A program made the position numbers and the translations under genes. Shown here one piece after another: positions 53,996 through 60,785 of a stretch of DNA of 64,000 bases (its first letter is position 1; the number at the start of each line of letters is the position of its first letter). A model generated the notes under the pieces. The model saw only the letters and a list, made by a program, of their open reading frames with translations. It did not search any database and was not told where the DNA came from. The stretch comes from Streptomyces hygroscopicus. GTDB lineage: Bacteria; Actinomycetota; Actinomycetes; Streptomycetales; Streptomycetaceae. The DNA lies in the NCBI GenBank assembly GCA_002021875.1, contig CP018627.1, forward strand, positions 6,262,001 through 6,326,000, given 5' to 3'.

Positions 53996-55816
53996 ATGCC
54001 AGCGAGACCTCAACGGCGCGGGGCAGCACGCCGGTTGGCCACGGGAGTCGCGGTGCTGGCCGCCGCGGCCGGGGTGCTGACCGCCGTGGGCCCGGCGGGC
54101 GCGGACACCGCCGCCGCCTCGGACCAGCACCGGCCCGGACGCACCGTCGACGTACAGCTGCTGTCCTTCAACGACCTGCACGGAAACCTGGAGCCCCCGC
54201 AGGGCTCCTCGGGCACCGTCACCGAGACCCAGCCCGACGGCACCACCAAGACCATCCCGGCGGGTGGCGCCGAATACCTCGCCACCTCCCTCCGTAACGC
54301 CCGTAAGGGCCACGACTACTCCGTCACCGCCGCCGGCGGCGACATGATCGGCGCCAGCCCGCTGCTGTCCGGTCTCTTCCACGACGAGCCGACCATCGGG
54401 GCGCTCAACAAGCTGGACCTCGACGTCACCGCGGTCGGCAACCATGAATTCGACGAGGGCCGCGCCGAGCTGAACCGGATTCAGAACGGCGGCTGCCACC
54501 CCAAGGAGGGCTGCTACGAGAAGGGCAAGACCTTCCCGGGCGCCGACTTCCCCTACCTCGCCGCGAACGTCACCGACGAGAAGACCGGCAAGCCCATCCT
54601 CAAGCCGTACACCGTGTGGAAGCACAAGGGCGTGAAGATCGGCTTCATCGGGGTCACCCTCGAGGGCACCGCGGACATCGTCACCGCCGAGGGCGTCAAG
54701 GGCCTGAAGTTCCACGACGAGGTCGAGACGGTCAACAAGTACGCCAAGGAGCTGCAGCGCAAGGGCGTGAAGTCGATCGTCGCGCTCATCCACGAGGGCG
54801 GGCTGCCCGCCTCCGCCTCGTACAACGACGACTGCGACAACGGCGGTGCGGGCAAGGGCATCTCCGGCCCCATCGTCGACATCGCCAAGAACATCTCGCC
54901 CACGGTCGACGCCCTGGTCACCGGCCACACCCACCAGGCGTACACCTGTACCGTCCCGGACCCGTCCGGCACCCCGCGCACCGTGACCTCCGCGGCCTCC
55001 TTCGGCCGCCTCTACACGGACACCACGCTCACCTACGACCGCCGCACCGGCGACATCGTGCGCACGAACGTGAAGGGCGCCAACGCGGCGAACCACGTCG
55101 TCGACCGCGACCAGCCCAAGGCCCCCGACATGACCTCGCTCATCGGGCGCTGGAACAAGCTGGCCGCCCCGATCGCCAACAAGCCGGTCGGCTACATCTC
55201 CGCCGACGTCAACGGCCGCGGCTCCACCGCGTACGAGACGCCCCTGGGCGACGTCATCGCCGACGGCCAGCTCGAAGCGCTCGCCCCGGCCGACAAGGGC
55301 GGCGCCCAACTCGCCTTCATGAACCCCGGCGGCATCCGCTCCGACCTCGCCCACAAGGCGTCGGGGAGTGAGGGCGACGGGGTGGTGACCTACGGCGAGG
55401 CGTTCACCGTCCAGCCGTTCACCAACATGATGAACGTGATCGACCTGACCGGCTCCCAGCTCATCACCGCGCTCCAGCAGCAGGTCAGCGGCTCCAACGA
55501 GGCATCCCCGAAGATCCTCCAGGTCTCCAAGAGCCTCACCTACACCCTGGATCTGACCAAGTCCGGCAAGGACCGGATCGTCACGGACACGGTGAAGCTG
55601 AACGGTGAGCCGATCGACCCCGCCAAGACCTATCGCGTCGCGATGAACGAGTTCCTCGCGGGCGGCGGCGACGGCTTCCCGGCCTTCAAGGACGGCAAGA
55701 ACAAGCTCGTCGGCGCCTCCGACCTGGACGCGTTCACGGCCTACCTGGGCGCGCACTCGTCGCAGTCCTCGCCCCTGGACCCGCCGAAGGCGGACCGCAT
55801 CACGATCGTGAAGTAA
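53996..55816 (+). CDS. Secreted 5'-nucleotidase / metallophosphoesterase
   Basis: 606 residues. Signal peptide (RRLATGVAVLAAAAGVLTAVGPAGA), then the calcineurin-like metallophosphatase domain with metal ligands in LLSFNDLHGN, TAAGGDMIGASPLLSG, AVGNHEFDEG, VALIHEGG and ALVTGHTHQAY. The C-terminal 5'-nucleotidase domain (~380-600) has NPGGIRSDLAHK and the substrate-stacking region VQPFTNMMNVIDLTG. It hydrolyses extracellular nucleotides to nucleoside and phosphate, feeding phosphate uptake. ATG 53996 with AAGGGG upstream. It is closed by a strong terminator. Confidence 0.95.
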   Translation: MPARPQRRGAARRLATGVAVLAAAAGVLTAVGPAGADTAAASDQHRPGRTVDVQLLSFNDLHGNLEPPQGSSGTVTETQPDGTTKTIPAGGAEYLATSLRNARKGHDYSVTAAGGDMIGASPLLSGLFHDEPTIGALNKLDLDVTAVGNHEFDEGRAELNRIQNGGCHPKEGCYEKGKTFPGADFPYLAANVTDEKTGKPILKPYTVWKHKGVKIGFIGVTLEGTADIVTAEGVKGLKFHDEVETVNKYAKELQRKGVKSIVALIHEGGLPASASYNDDCDNGGAGKGISGPIVDIAKNISPTVDALVTGHTHQAYTCTVPDPSGTPRTVTSAASFGRLYTDTTLTYDRRTGDIVRTNVKGANAANHVVDRDQPKAPDMTSLIGRWNKLAAPIANKPVGYISADVNGRGSTAYETPLGDVIADGQLEALAPADKGGAQLAFMNPGGIRSDLAHKASGSEGDGVVTYGEAFTVQPFTNMMNVIDLTGSQLITALQQQVSGSNEASPKILQVSKSLTYTLDLTKSGKDRIVTDTVKLNGEPIDPAKTYRVAMNEFLAGGGDGFPAFKDGKNKLVGASDLDAFTAYLGAHSSQSSPLDPPKADRITIVK

Positions 55817-55832
55817 CCGCCTGGCGCCTGCC

Positions 55833-55865
55833 GATGGCCCGGCCGCCACAAGCGGCCGGGCCATC
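55833..55865. terminator. Terminator between nucleotidase and glycosyltransferase genes
   Basis: GATGGCCCGGCCGC (55833-55846) and GCGGCCGGGCCATC (55852-55865) form a perfect 14-bp stem with a 5-nt loop, between convergent genes. Confidence 0.9.
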
Positions 55866-55871
55866 GTCATG

Positions 55872-57056
55872 TCACCGCAGCGCGTCCTCGATCAGATCGG
55901 CGGCCCGCCCGGTGCCGCCCTCGGCCCGCACCTCGTCCCGCAGCCGCGCCGAGACGCGCGCGACCTCCGGATCCGTGGTGAGCTCGGTCAGAGCGGCACG
56001 CAGCACCTCGGCCGTGGCATCCGCCGTGTCGATACGGCGGGCCACGCCCAGTTCGACCAGCCGGTCGGCGTTCATCGGCTGCTCGGCACTCTGCGGTACG
56101 GCGATCATCGGCAGCCCGCAGTACAGCCCTTCGGCGCTGCTGCCCATCCCGGCATGGGTGACGAAGGCGTCGGCCTGCTCCAGGATCGCCAACTGCGGCA
56201 CCCAGCGGTGCACCTCGATGTTGCCCGGGATCTCCCCCAGCTCGGCCGGGTCCACGTACTTCCCGATCTGCAACACCACATGCCATCCGGGCAGTTCCCC
56301 GAAGGCCGCGACGCACTCCCGGTAGAAGCCCGGCTGCCGGGTGAAGGCCGAGCCCAGCGAGACCAGCAGCACCTTCTCCACCCCTGCGGGCCGTTCCCAC
56401 CGGCCCTGCCCGGCCCGGTCCCCGAGGCACGGCCCGACGAACGTCACCACCTCCTCGTCCACTCGGTCCGCGTTCGGCTGCATGGCCCGGGGGATCACCG
56501 CGACGGCCCGCTCGGGCCGCCCGCTGAAGACGTCGGGGTCGAGCGTGGTCGCCCCGCAACCGGCCAGCCACGACGCGAACTTCTCCTGATACGCATCGGC
56601 CCCCGGCAGCGCCTTGAGCGCCGCCCCGACCTCCTCCGCGTAGCCCTCCCAGGCCACGAAGGACGGCGAGAGCTGTAGCGCCGGCCGCCCCTGCGCCTCG
56701 GCCAGGGCACGCCCGACGTAGCCACCGATGTCGTAGAGGTAGAGGTCGGCCGGATCGTCGTCATACGCGGCGCGCAGCTGCGGCAGCGCCTGGATCGCGT
56801 CGTCCAGGAAGACGGTGCCGGCGGCGATGGGGTCCTCGGGCCAGCTGTTGTCCACGACGGGCAGCGTGGACCGGTACGGCACCAACGCGGCACCGGTGGG
56901 CTCGATGACGTGCGCGACGAAGGGATCGTTGGCGTAGGTCACCCGGTGACCGCGCGCCACGAGCTCGCGGATGACCTCGAGGCTGGGCAGTACATGGCTG
57001 ATGGCGGGAATGCCGACCATCGCGATATGGGCACGGCGACGGGACGGACGTGACAT
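55872..57056 (-). CDS. Macrolide-type (MGT family) glycosyltransferase
   Basis: 394 residues, GT1 GT-B fold. The N domain begins RAHIAMVGIPAISHVLPSLEVIRELVARGHRVTYA. The C-terminal nucleotide-sugar motif is DAFVTHAGMGSSAEGLYCGLPMIAVPQSAEQPMNADRL. It resembles the Streptomyces Mgt/OleD-type enzymes that inactivate macrolides by glucosylating the desosamine 2'-hydroxyl with UDP-glucose. Its 97-nt upstream region has a 9-codon ORF complementary to the glycosyltransferase ribosome-binding region, suggesting inducible translation. A ribosome-binding site is weak (ACGAG). The substrate spectrum is inferred. Confidence 0.9.
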   Translation of the reverse strand: MSRPSRRRAHIAMVGIPAISHVLPSLEVIRELVARGHRVTYANDPFVAHVIEPTGAALVPYRSTLPVVDNSWPEDPIAAGTVFLDDAIQALPQLRAAYDDDPADLYLYDIGGYVGRALAEAQGRPALQLSPSFVAWEGYAEEVGAALKALPGADAYQEKFASWLAGCGATTLDPDVFSGRPERAVAVIPRAMQPNADRVDEEVVTFVGPCLGDRAGQGRWERPAGVEKVLLVSLGSAFTRQPGFYRECVAAFGELPGWHVVLQIGKYVDPAELGEIPGNIEVHRWVPQLAILEQADAFVTHAGMGSSAEGLYCGLPMIAVPQSAEQPMNADRLVELGVARRIDTADATAEVLRAALTELTTDPEVARVSARLRDEVRAEGGTGRAADLIEDALR

Positions 57057-57064
57057 GAGAGATC

Positions 57065-57172
57065 ACTCGTTTCAGGTCTACGGCGAAATGGACACGACGG
57101 CCCAGCGCACGGGCGTGGTCACCGGTGCGCCGGAGAGAGCGGCGTGTCAGCCGTAGATCTGAAGAAACGAGT
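57065..57172 (-). promoter_or_regulatory. Putative translational attenuator of the glycosyltransferase gene
   Basis: In the mRNA, leader nucleotides 57172-57150 can pair with 57084-57065, which covers positions -9 to -28 before the glycosyltransferase ATG. The downstream arm on the plus strand is ACTCGTTTCAGGTCTACGGC (57065-57084). The leader arm is its near-perfect complement with one mismatch and a 3-nt bulge. The stem would hide the ribosome-binding site until a ribosome stalls on the leader ORF. Confidence 0.7.
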
Positions 57173-57176
57173 CCAT
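57147..57176 (-). CDS. Nine-residue leader peptide MDSFLQIYG
   Basis: A 10-codon ORF (ATG at 57176, TGA at 57147) reading MDSFLQIYG. It includes TTT and CTT, codons rare in this genome but needed for base pairing with the downstream arm. A TACCGT hexamer lies 7 nt before the ATG on the coding strand (57184-57189 on the plus strand), so the ORF looks leaderless, starting at the mRNA 5' end. It resembles drug-sensing leader peptides of erm genes in position and size. Confidence 0.6.
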   Translation of the reverse strand: MDSFLQIYG

Positions 57177-57276
57177 GCGGATGACGGTACCCCGGCCGAC
57201 AACCGGTCCGCCTCCCCTTTTTCCGGCCTCAGCAAGCGGTAAGTGCCCGCTCAGCGCCCGATCGTAGGGTCGCCCA

Positions 57277-57322
57277 GGCGACGGGCCGTCTGTTCTCCCT
57301 CCCTCTCCGACGGGCCGTCGCC
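57277..57322. terminator. Terminator after the DUF397 gene
   Basis: GGCGACGGGCCGTC (57277-57290) pairs with GACGGGCCGTCGCC (57309-57322) with one mismatch. It begins 2 bp after the stop on the minus strand and separates this operon from the glycosyltransferase leader. Confidence 0.75.
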
Positions 57323-57324
57323 CC

Positions 57325-57585
57325 TTACGCCTCGCCCTTCTGGATGCGGTCGAAGGCGCCGTCCTTGGCGCCACGTATGAAGGCGCGCAGTGAGGCACGC
57401 GTGGTGCTCAGGATGACGTCGGGGTCGTCGCTCTCGCGCAGCGCTATGCCGTTGCCGTGGGCGGCGACGTTCACGCAGTTGCCCGCGTCCGCGCTGTAGG
57501 AGGACTTCCGCCACGCGATCGCGACGTTGACGCAGTTGCCCGCGTCCCCGCTGTATGAAGACTTCCGCCACTGGTACGTGGACAC
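57325..57585 (-). CDS. DUF397 protein with a duplicated N-terminal motif
   Basis: 86 residues from GTG 57585 (GGGGAGAAGG just upstream); GTG 57600, overlapping the XRE stop by 4 bp, is an alternative. Typical DUF397 proteins have one WRKSSYS...GNCVEVA motif. Here it occurs twice in tandem, WRKSSYSGDAGNCVNVA then WRKSSYSADAGNCVNVA, followed by the usual LRESDDPD...AFIRGAKDG...F end. The protein pairs with the upstream XRE/DUF5753 regulator, as in WhiJ-like modules of Streptomyces that influence development. The biochemical role is unknown. Confidence 0.9.
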   Translation of the reverse strand: MSTYQWRKSSYSGDAGNCVNVAIAWRKSSYSADAGNCVNVAAHGNGIALRESDDPDVILSTTRASLRAFIRGAKDGAFDRIQKGEA

Positions 57586-57596
57586 CCTTCTCCCCT

Positions 57597-58448
57597 TCAC
57601 ATGGTGCGCAAGATGCCGTGGATGAAGTGCCGCGACTCTCGCGGCTTGAGGGCGGTCATCTCCATCCGTTCAATAACAGCCCGATACTTGGCCAACTCGG
57701 CCTCCGCGTCCATGAACTGGGTCCCTTGGGCAGAGTCGAGCTGCACCGTGTCGAGTTGCGGTACAGGCCCCACGACATAGTCGAACGACTGCCCGGTCCC
57801 GGGGAAGGTCCCGCCGCCGAACGGAATCACCCGGATGGTGACGTTGTCCATCTCGCTCATGGCGAGGAGGTGCTCAAGCTGGGCACGGACCGTCTCCATT
57901 CCGCCGAACTCCATCCGCAGAGCGGCCTCATGGATGATCGCGGTGTAGGGCACCGGCTTGTCGCCGTAGAGGATGGCCTGCCGCTTCATCCGGTGCGACA
58001 GCCGATGCTCCACCTCGTATGCCCGCAACGGCGGAGCTGCTTCCCGCATCACCGCGCGGGCATGGTCCACGGTCTGGAGCAGGCCCGGGATGTGGATGAC
58101 CAGCGCGACGCGCAGCGCTCGGGCCCGATGCTCCAACTCGGCCATATCCGCGAAGCTGGCCGGGAGATGCTCTCGGTACTCGTCCCACCAGCCCCGCGTG
58201 CGTCCGCCCGTCATGTCCGCCAGCGCGTCCACAAGGTCCTCATCCGCACACGAGTAGGTGCGAGCCATCACGCGCACACGATCGGCACCCACGGCGTACC
58301 GGCCCGCCTCGATCATGCTCACGCGGGCCTGCTGGACACCCAGCTCGGCGGCGGCCGCAGTGGAGGTCAGACCCGCGCGCTCGCGAAGCTTCCGCAACTC
58401 GGCTCCGAGTCGTCGCTGCTTGAGCGTAGGACTACTGGTGGTCGCCAT
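57597..58448 (-). CDS. XRE-family regulator with DUF5753 (WhiJ-like)
   Basis: 283 residues. HTH at ~12-65 (RRLGAELRKLRERAGLTSTA; AAAELGVQQARVSMIEAGRY), then the DUF5753 domain (REHLPASFADMAELEHRARA; IPGLLQTVDHARAVMREAAP; RMKRQAILYGDKPVPYTAII; ...FDYVVGPVPQLDTVQLDSAQ). It is co-transcribed with the DUF397 gene and divergent from an RsbW-like ATPase gene. These three-gene sets are numerous in Streptomyces and act as orphan developmental regulators. A palindrome in the divergent gap is a likely operator. Confidence 0.93.
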   Translation of the reverse strand: MATTSSPTLKQRRLGAELRKLRERAGLTSTAAAAELGVQQARVSMIEAGRYAVGADRVRVMARTYSCADEDLVDALADMTGGRTRGWWDEYREHLPASFADMAELEHRARALRVALVIHIPGLLQTVDHARAVMREAAPPLRAYEVEHRLSHRMKRQAILYGDKPVPYTAIIHEAALRMEFGGMETVRAQLEHLLAMSEMDNVTIRVIPFGGGTFPGTGQSFDYVVGPVPQLDTVQLDSAQGTQFMDAEAELAKYRAVIERMEMTALKPRESRHFIHGILRTM

Positions 58449-58503
58449 CGGTCTCCCTTGTCACCCACATGAGGGCAATCGTGAGCCATATCTCCGTATC
58501 GAC

Positions 58504-58515
58504 GTTAGAACTAAC
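58504..58515. promoter_or_regulatory. GTTAG-AA-CTAAC palindrome in the XRE / ATPase divergent promoter
   Basis: A perfect 5-2-5 palindrome in the 126-bp divergent gap, 56 bp from the XRE start and 60 bp from the ATPase start. It is AT-rich and centrally placed, so it could coordinate both genes. Confidence 0.6.
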
Positions 58516-58574
58516 ACGACTGGCCCTACTGTGTGGCGCAAGCGCCCCAACTTCGCCCGACCGAGGGAGACTCC

Positions 58575-59069
58575 ATGGCCAACGTACCGCCGCCGTCCTC
58601 CGACCCCTGGACGTACTCCCTGCGCCTCCCCAACGACCCACGGGCGGCCAGGATCTCGCGGGTGACCCTACGAGCCGTGCTCGCCTCCCACGGCATGACC
58701 GAGCTGACCGACACGGCGGAACTCCTGACCTGCGAGCTGGTCACCAACGCCGTCCGCCACTCCGACGGCCCCGCCCAGCTCCGCATCCGCCACCTCTGCG
58801 AGAACCGCCTCCGCGTGAGCATCTGGGACACCAACCCCACCATCCCCGCGCCCTTCGACGCCCCTCCCAGCGCCCTCGACCGCTTCACCGCCCTCACCGA
58901 GGCCGCCGCCAACCTGGACGCCACGTCCGGCCGTGGCCTCCTCATCGTCCGGCTGTGCGCCGACAACTGGGGCGGCTACCCCCTCGCCGACGACCTCTTC
59001 GGCATCAGCGGCAAGCTGCTCTGGTTCGAACTCGCCCCGCAGCGGAGCGCCTACGAGATCGCGGCCTGA
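58575..59069 (+). CDS. RsbW-like ATP-binding protein (HATPase_c_2)
   Basis: 164 residues. GHKL fold with N box AELLTCELVTNAVRHSDGPA, G1-like LRVSIWDTNPT and ATSGRGLLIVRLCADNWGGY. No histidine phospho-acceptor domain is present, so it is an anti-sigma/serine kinase-like protein as found with DUF397/XRE modules. ATG 58575 preceded by GAGGGAGA. It is divergent from the XRE regulator. Partner proteins are unknown. Confidence 0.92.
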   Translation: MANVPPPSSDPWTYSLRLPNDPRAARISRVTLRAVLASHGMTELTDTAELLTCELVTNAVRHSDGPAQLRIRHLCENRLRVSIWDTNPTIPAPFDAPPSALDRFTALTEAAANLDATSGRGLLIVRLCADNWGGYPLADDLFGISGKLLWFELAPQRSAYEIAA

Positions 59070-59152
59070 CCCCAGGCGGGCCTTTCCCTCAATCGAGTGA
59101 TCACCAGTCATTTGCCCCGTGCACATGCCCCGATGACCCTACGTTCACACAC

Positions 59153-60070
59153 ATGGTCAGTTCGCGGCACGAGGCCGCACATCGCATCTTTCAAGAACGG
59201 CCGGAGTTACTCGCTCCGGTGTTCCGCATCCTGGATCTGTCGCCGCCCGAGAAAGCGGCGGTTGAAGTGCTCACCCCGGATGCCACCGAGATACGGCCGC
59301 TGGAACGCCGCGTGGACAGCGTGCTGCGCGTCAAGCCGTTCGACGGCGACGACTTCCTCCTGGCGATCGAGGCCCAAGGGCGCTGCGACCCCGACAAGGC
59401 AGTCAACTGGGCGTACTACGTGTCGTATCTGGCGGCGAAATACAAGCAACCGGCTCTGCTGCTCGTGGTCTGCCAGGACAAGGCAACCGCCGAGTGGGCG
59501 ACCGGCCCCTTCCGGGTTGGCGTGGACGACTGGACGGCGCTGTCCGTACATCCACTGGTCCTGGGCCCTGGGAACGTCCCGGTGATCCTCGACCCGGACG
59601 AGGCCGCCCAGGACCTGACCCTGGCGACCTTCTCGGCCTTGACACATGGCAGCCACCAAGATGCCCCGGCCATACTGAAGGCCCTGGCTCGCGCCATGGG
59701 AACGGGCGACCCGGACTCTGTCCGCTACTACACGGAATTGCCGGAGATCGGTCTGGGGAGTACTACCCCAGCGGGAATCACCTGGAGGAACGAGATGAGT
59801 GTGGGCACCTACTTCCCCGGCCGCGGCACCCTGATCGAGGAGACCTTCCTGAAGGGGAAGGCAGAGGGAAAGGCAGAAGGGGCGGCAGAGGGCGAAGCCC
59901 GGGGCCGAGCTCAGGGGGTGCTGGGGGTCCTGGAGAAGCGAGGCATCCCCACCCTGGCCGCGACGCGCGACCGCATCACCCACTGCGCCGACCTCGGCAC
60001 TCTGGACCGCTGGTTCGACCGAGCCTTCACCGTCTCCACGGCCGATGAGCTCTTCACCGAGGACGACTGA
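59153..60070 (+). CDS. Rpn-family / PD-(D/E)XK nuclease-like protein
   Basis: 305 residues. The N-terminal ~200 residues match the RpnC/YadD-like recombination-promoting nuclease fold: RRVDSVLRVKPFDGDDFLLA and IEAQGRCDPDKAVNWAYYVS, where EAQ stands at the (D/E)xK-type position, then ALLLVVCQDKATAEWA. The C-terminal ~90 residues (YFPGRGTLIEETFLKGKAEG, then Glu/Gly/Arg repeats, then RWFDRAFTVSTADELF) occur again in the next gene. The ATG has no Shine-Dalgarno; a leaderless start is possible. DNA-cleaving function is inferred from family. Confidence 0.85.
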   Translation: MVSSRHEAAHRIFQERPELLAPVFRILDLSPPEKAAVEVLTPDATEIRPLERRVDSVLRVKPFDGDDFLLAIEAQGRCDPDKAVNWAYYVSYLAAKYKQPALLLVVCQDKATAEWATGPFRVGVDDWTALSVHPLVLGPGNVPVILDPDEAAQDLTLATFSALTHGSHQDAPAILKALARAMGTGDPDSVRYYTELPEIGLGSTTPAGITWRNEMSVGTYFPGRGTLIEETFLKGKAEGKAEGAAEGEARGRAQGVLGVLEKRGIPTLAATRDRITHCADLGTLDRWFDRAFTVSTADELFTEDD

Positions 60071-60077
60071 CAACACC

Positions 60078-60341
60078 ATGGCCGTAGTAGGTAGCTACTT
60101 CCCCGGTCGGGGGACCCTCATCGAGGAGACCTTCCTCAAGGGCAAAGCGGAGGGCGAAGTCCATTCGCGGGTACAGGGCGTGCTGCGCGTCCTGGAAAAG
60201 CGAGGGATCACCACCCCGCCCGACACCCACGACCGCATCACCGACTGCACCGACCTCAAGACCCTGGACCGCTGGTTCGACCGAGCCTTCACGGTCTCCA
60301 CCGCCGATGAGCTCTTCGCGGAGGAAGAGCCGGGCCGGTAG
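60078..60341 (+). CDS. Duplicate of the C-terminal domain of the Rpn-like protein
   Basis: 87 residues almost colinear with the last ~91 residues of the preceding gene: YFPGRGTLIEETFLKGKAEG, GVLRVLEKRGI, HDRITDCTDLKTLDRWFDRA, FTVSTADELFAEE. The copy lacks the nuclease domain. It starts 7 nt after the upstream stop, so it may be co-translated. It arose by partial tandem duplication and has diverged. It could be a free partner of the nuclease tail. Confidence 0.75.
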   Translation: MAVVGSYFPGRGTLIEETFLKGKAEGEVHSRVQGVLRVLEKRGITTPPDTHDRITDCTDLKTLDRWFDRAFTVSTADELFAEEEPGR

Positions 60342-60433
60342 GTCACCGGGCGGGCCGGGGCCGAGTCAGTGGCCGGGGCCGCCGGCGGGTGGCCGCAGGA
60401 TGGCGGGAGGGGGTGGGGTCGCAGGGGTGGCGT

Positions 60434-60518
60434 CCTGGACGCTTTCGCATATTTGTGGCGCCAATCCCCGGCCCACTCCACGCCCCCGGGCACCGGCGCC
60501 GTAAATATGCGGTCCAGG
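60434..60518. promoter_or_regulatory. Long interrupted inverted repeat upstream of the NACHT gene
   Basis: The 60342-60785 gap (444 bp) holds GCATATTT (60447-60454) and AAATATGC (60503-60510), each followed inward by GGCGCC (60457-60462, 60495-60500). Outer arms are CCTGGAC (60434-60440) and GTCCAGG (60512-60518). The rest of the gap is extremely C-rich on the plus strand (60520-60740) with no credible gene. It may be a terminator, an RNA structure or a small mobile-element scar. Confidence 0.65.
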
Positions 60519-60785
60519 GCGCCGCACCGGAGGCCCCGCCCCCGGCACCCACCACGAACAGCAGGCGCACCCGAGCGACCACCGCACCGCGCACCCAGCG
60601 ACCACCGCGCACCCGATGGCGCCCCCGCGCCCGGCAACGCACCGCCCCCACACACCCGCCGCCCCCGCCCCGTGCCCCCGCCCGCCCCCGGAACCCACGC
60701 CGAACCCCCACCATCCCCGGGCCGGCCCCGCCTACCCTGGTGGCTTCTGAACGGCGAACAACAGTCACCGGGGGGACGGGGCCTC

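Noticed and set aside
60369..60785. N-terminal extension of the NACHT gene by 139 codons
   Set aside because: The extension is Pro/Arg/Ala low complexity in a C-rich desert, contains the inverted repeat, and has no ribosome-binding site. ATG 60786 is followed by normal protein sequence.
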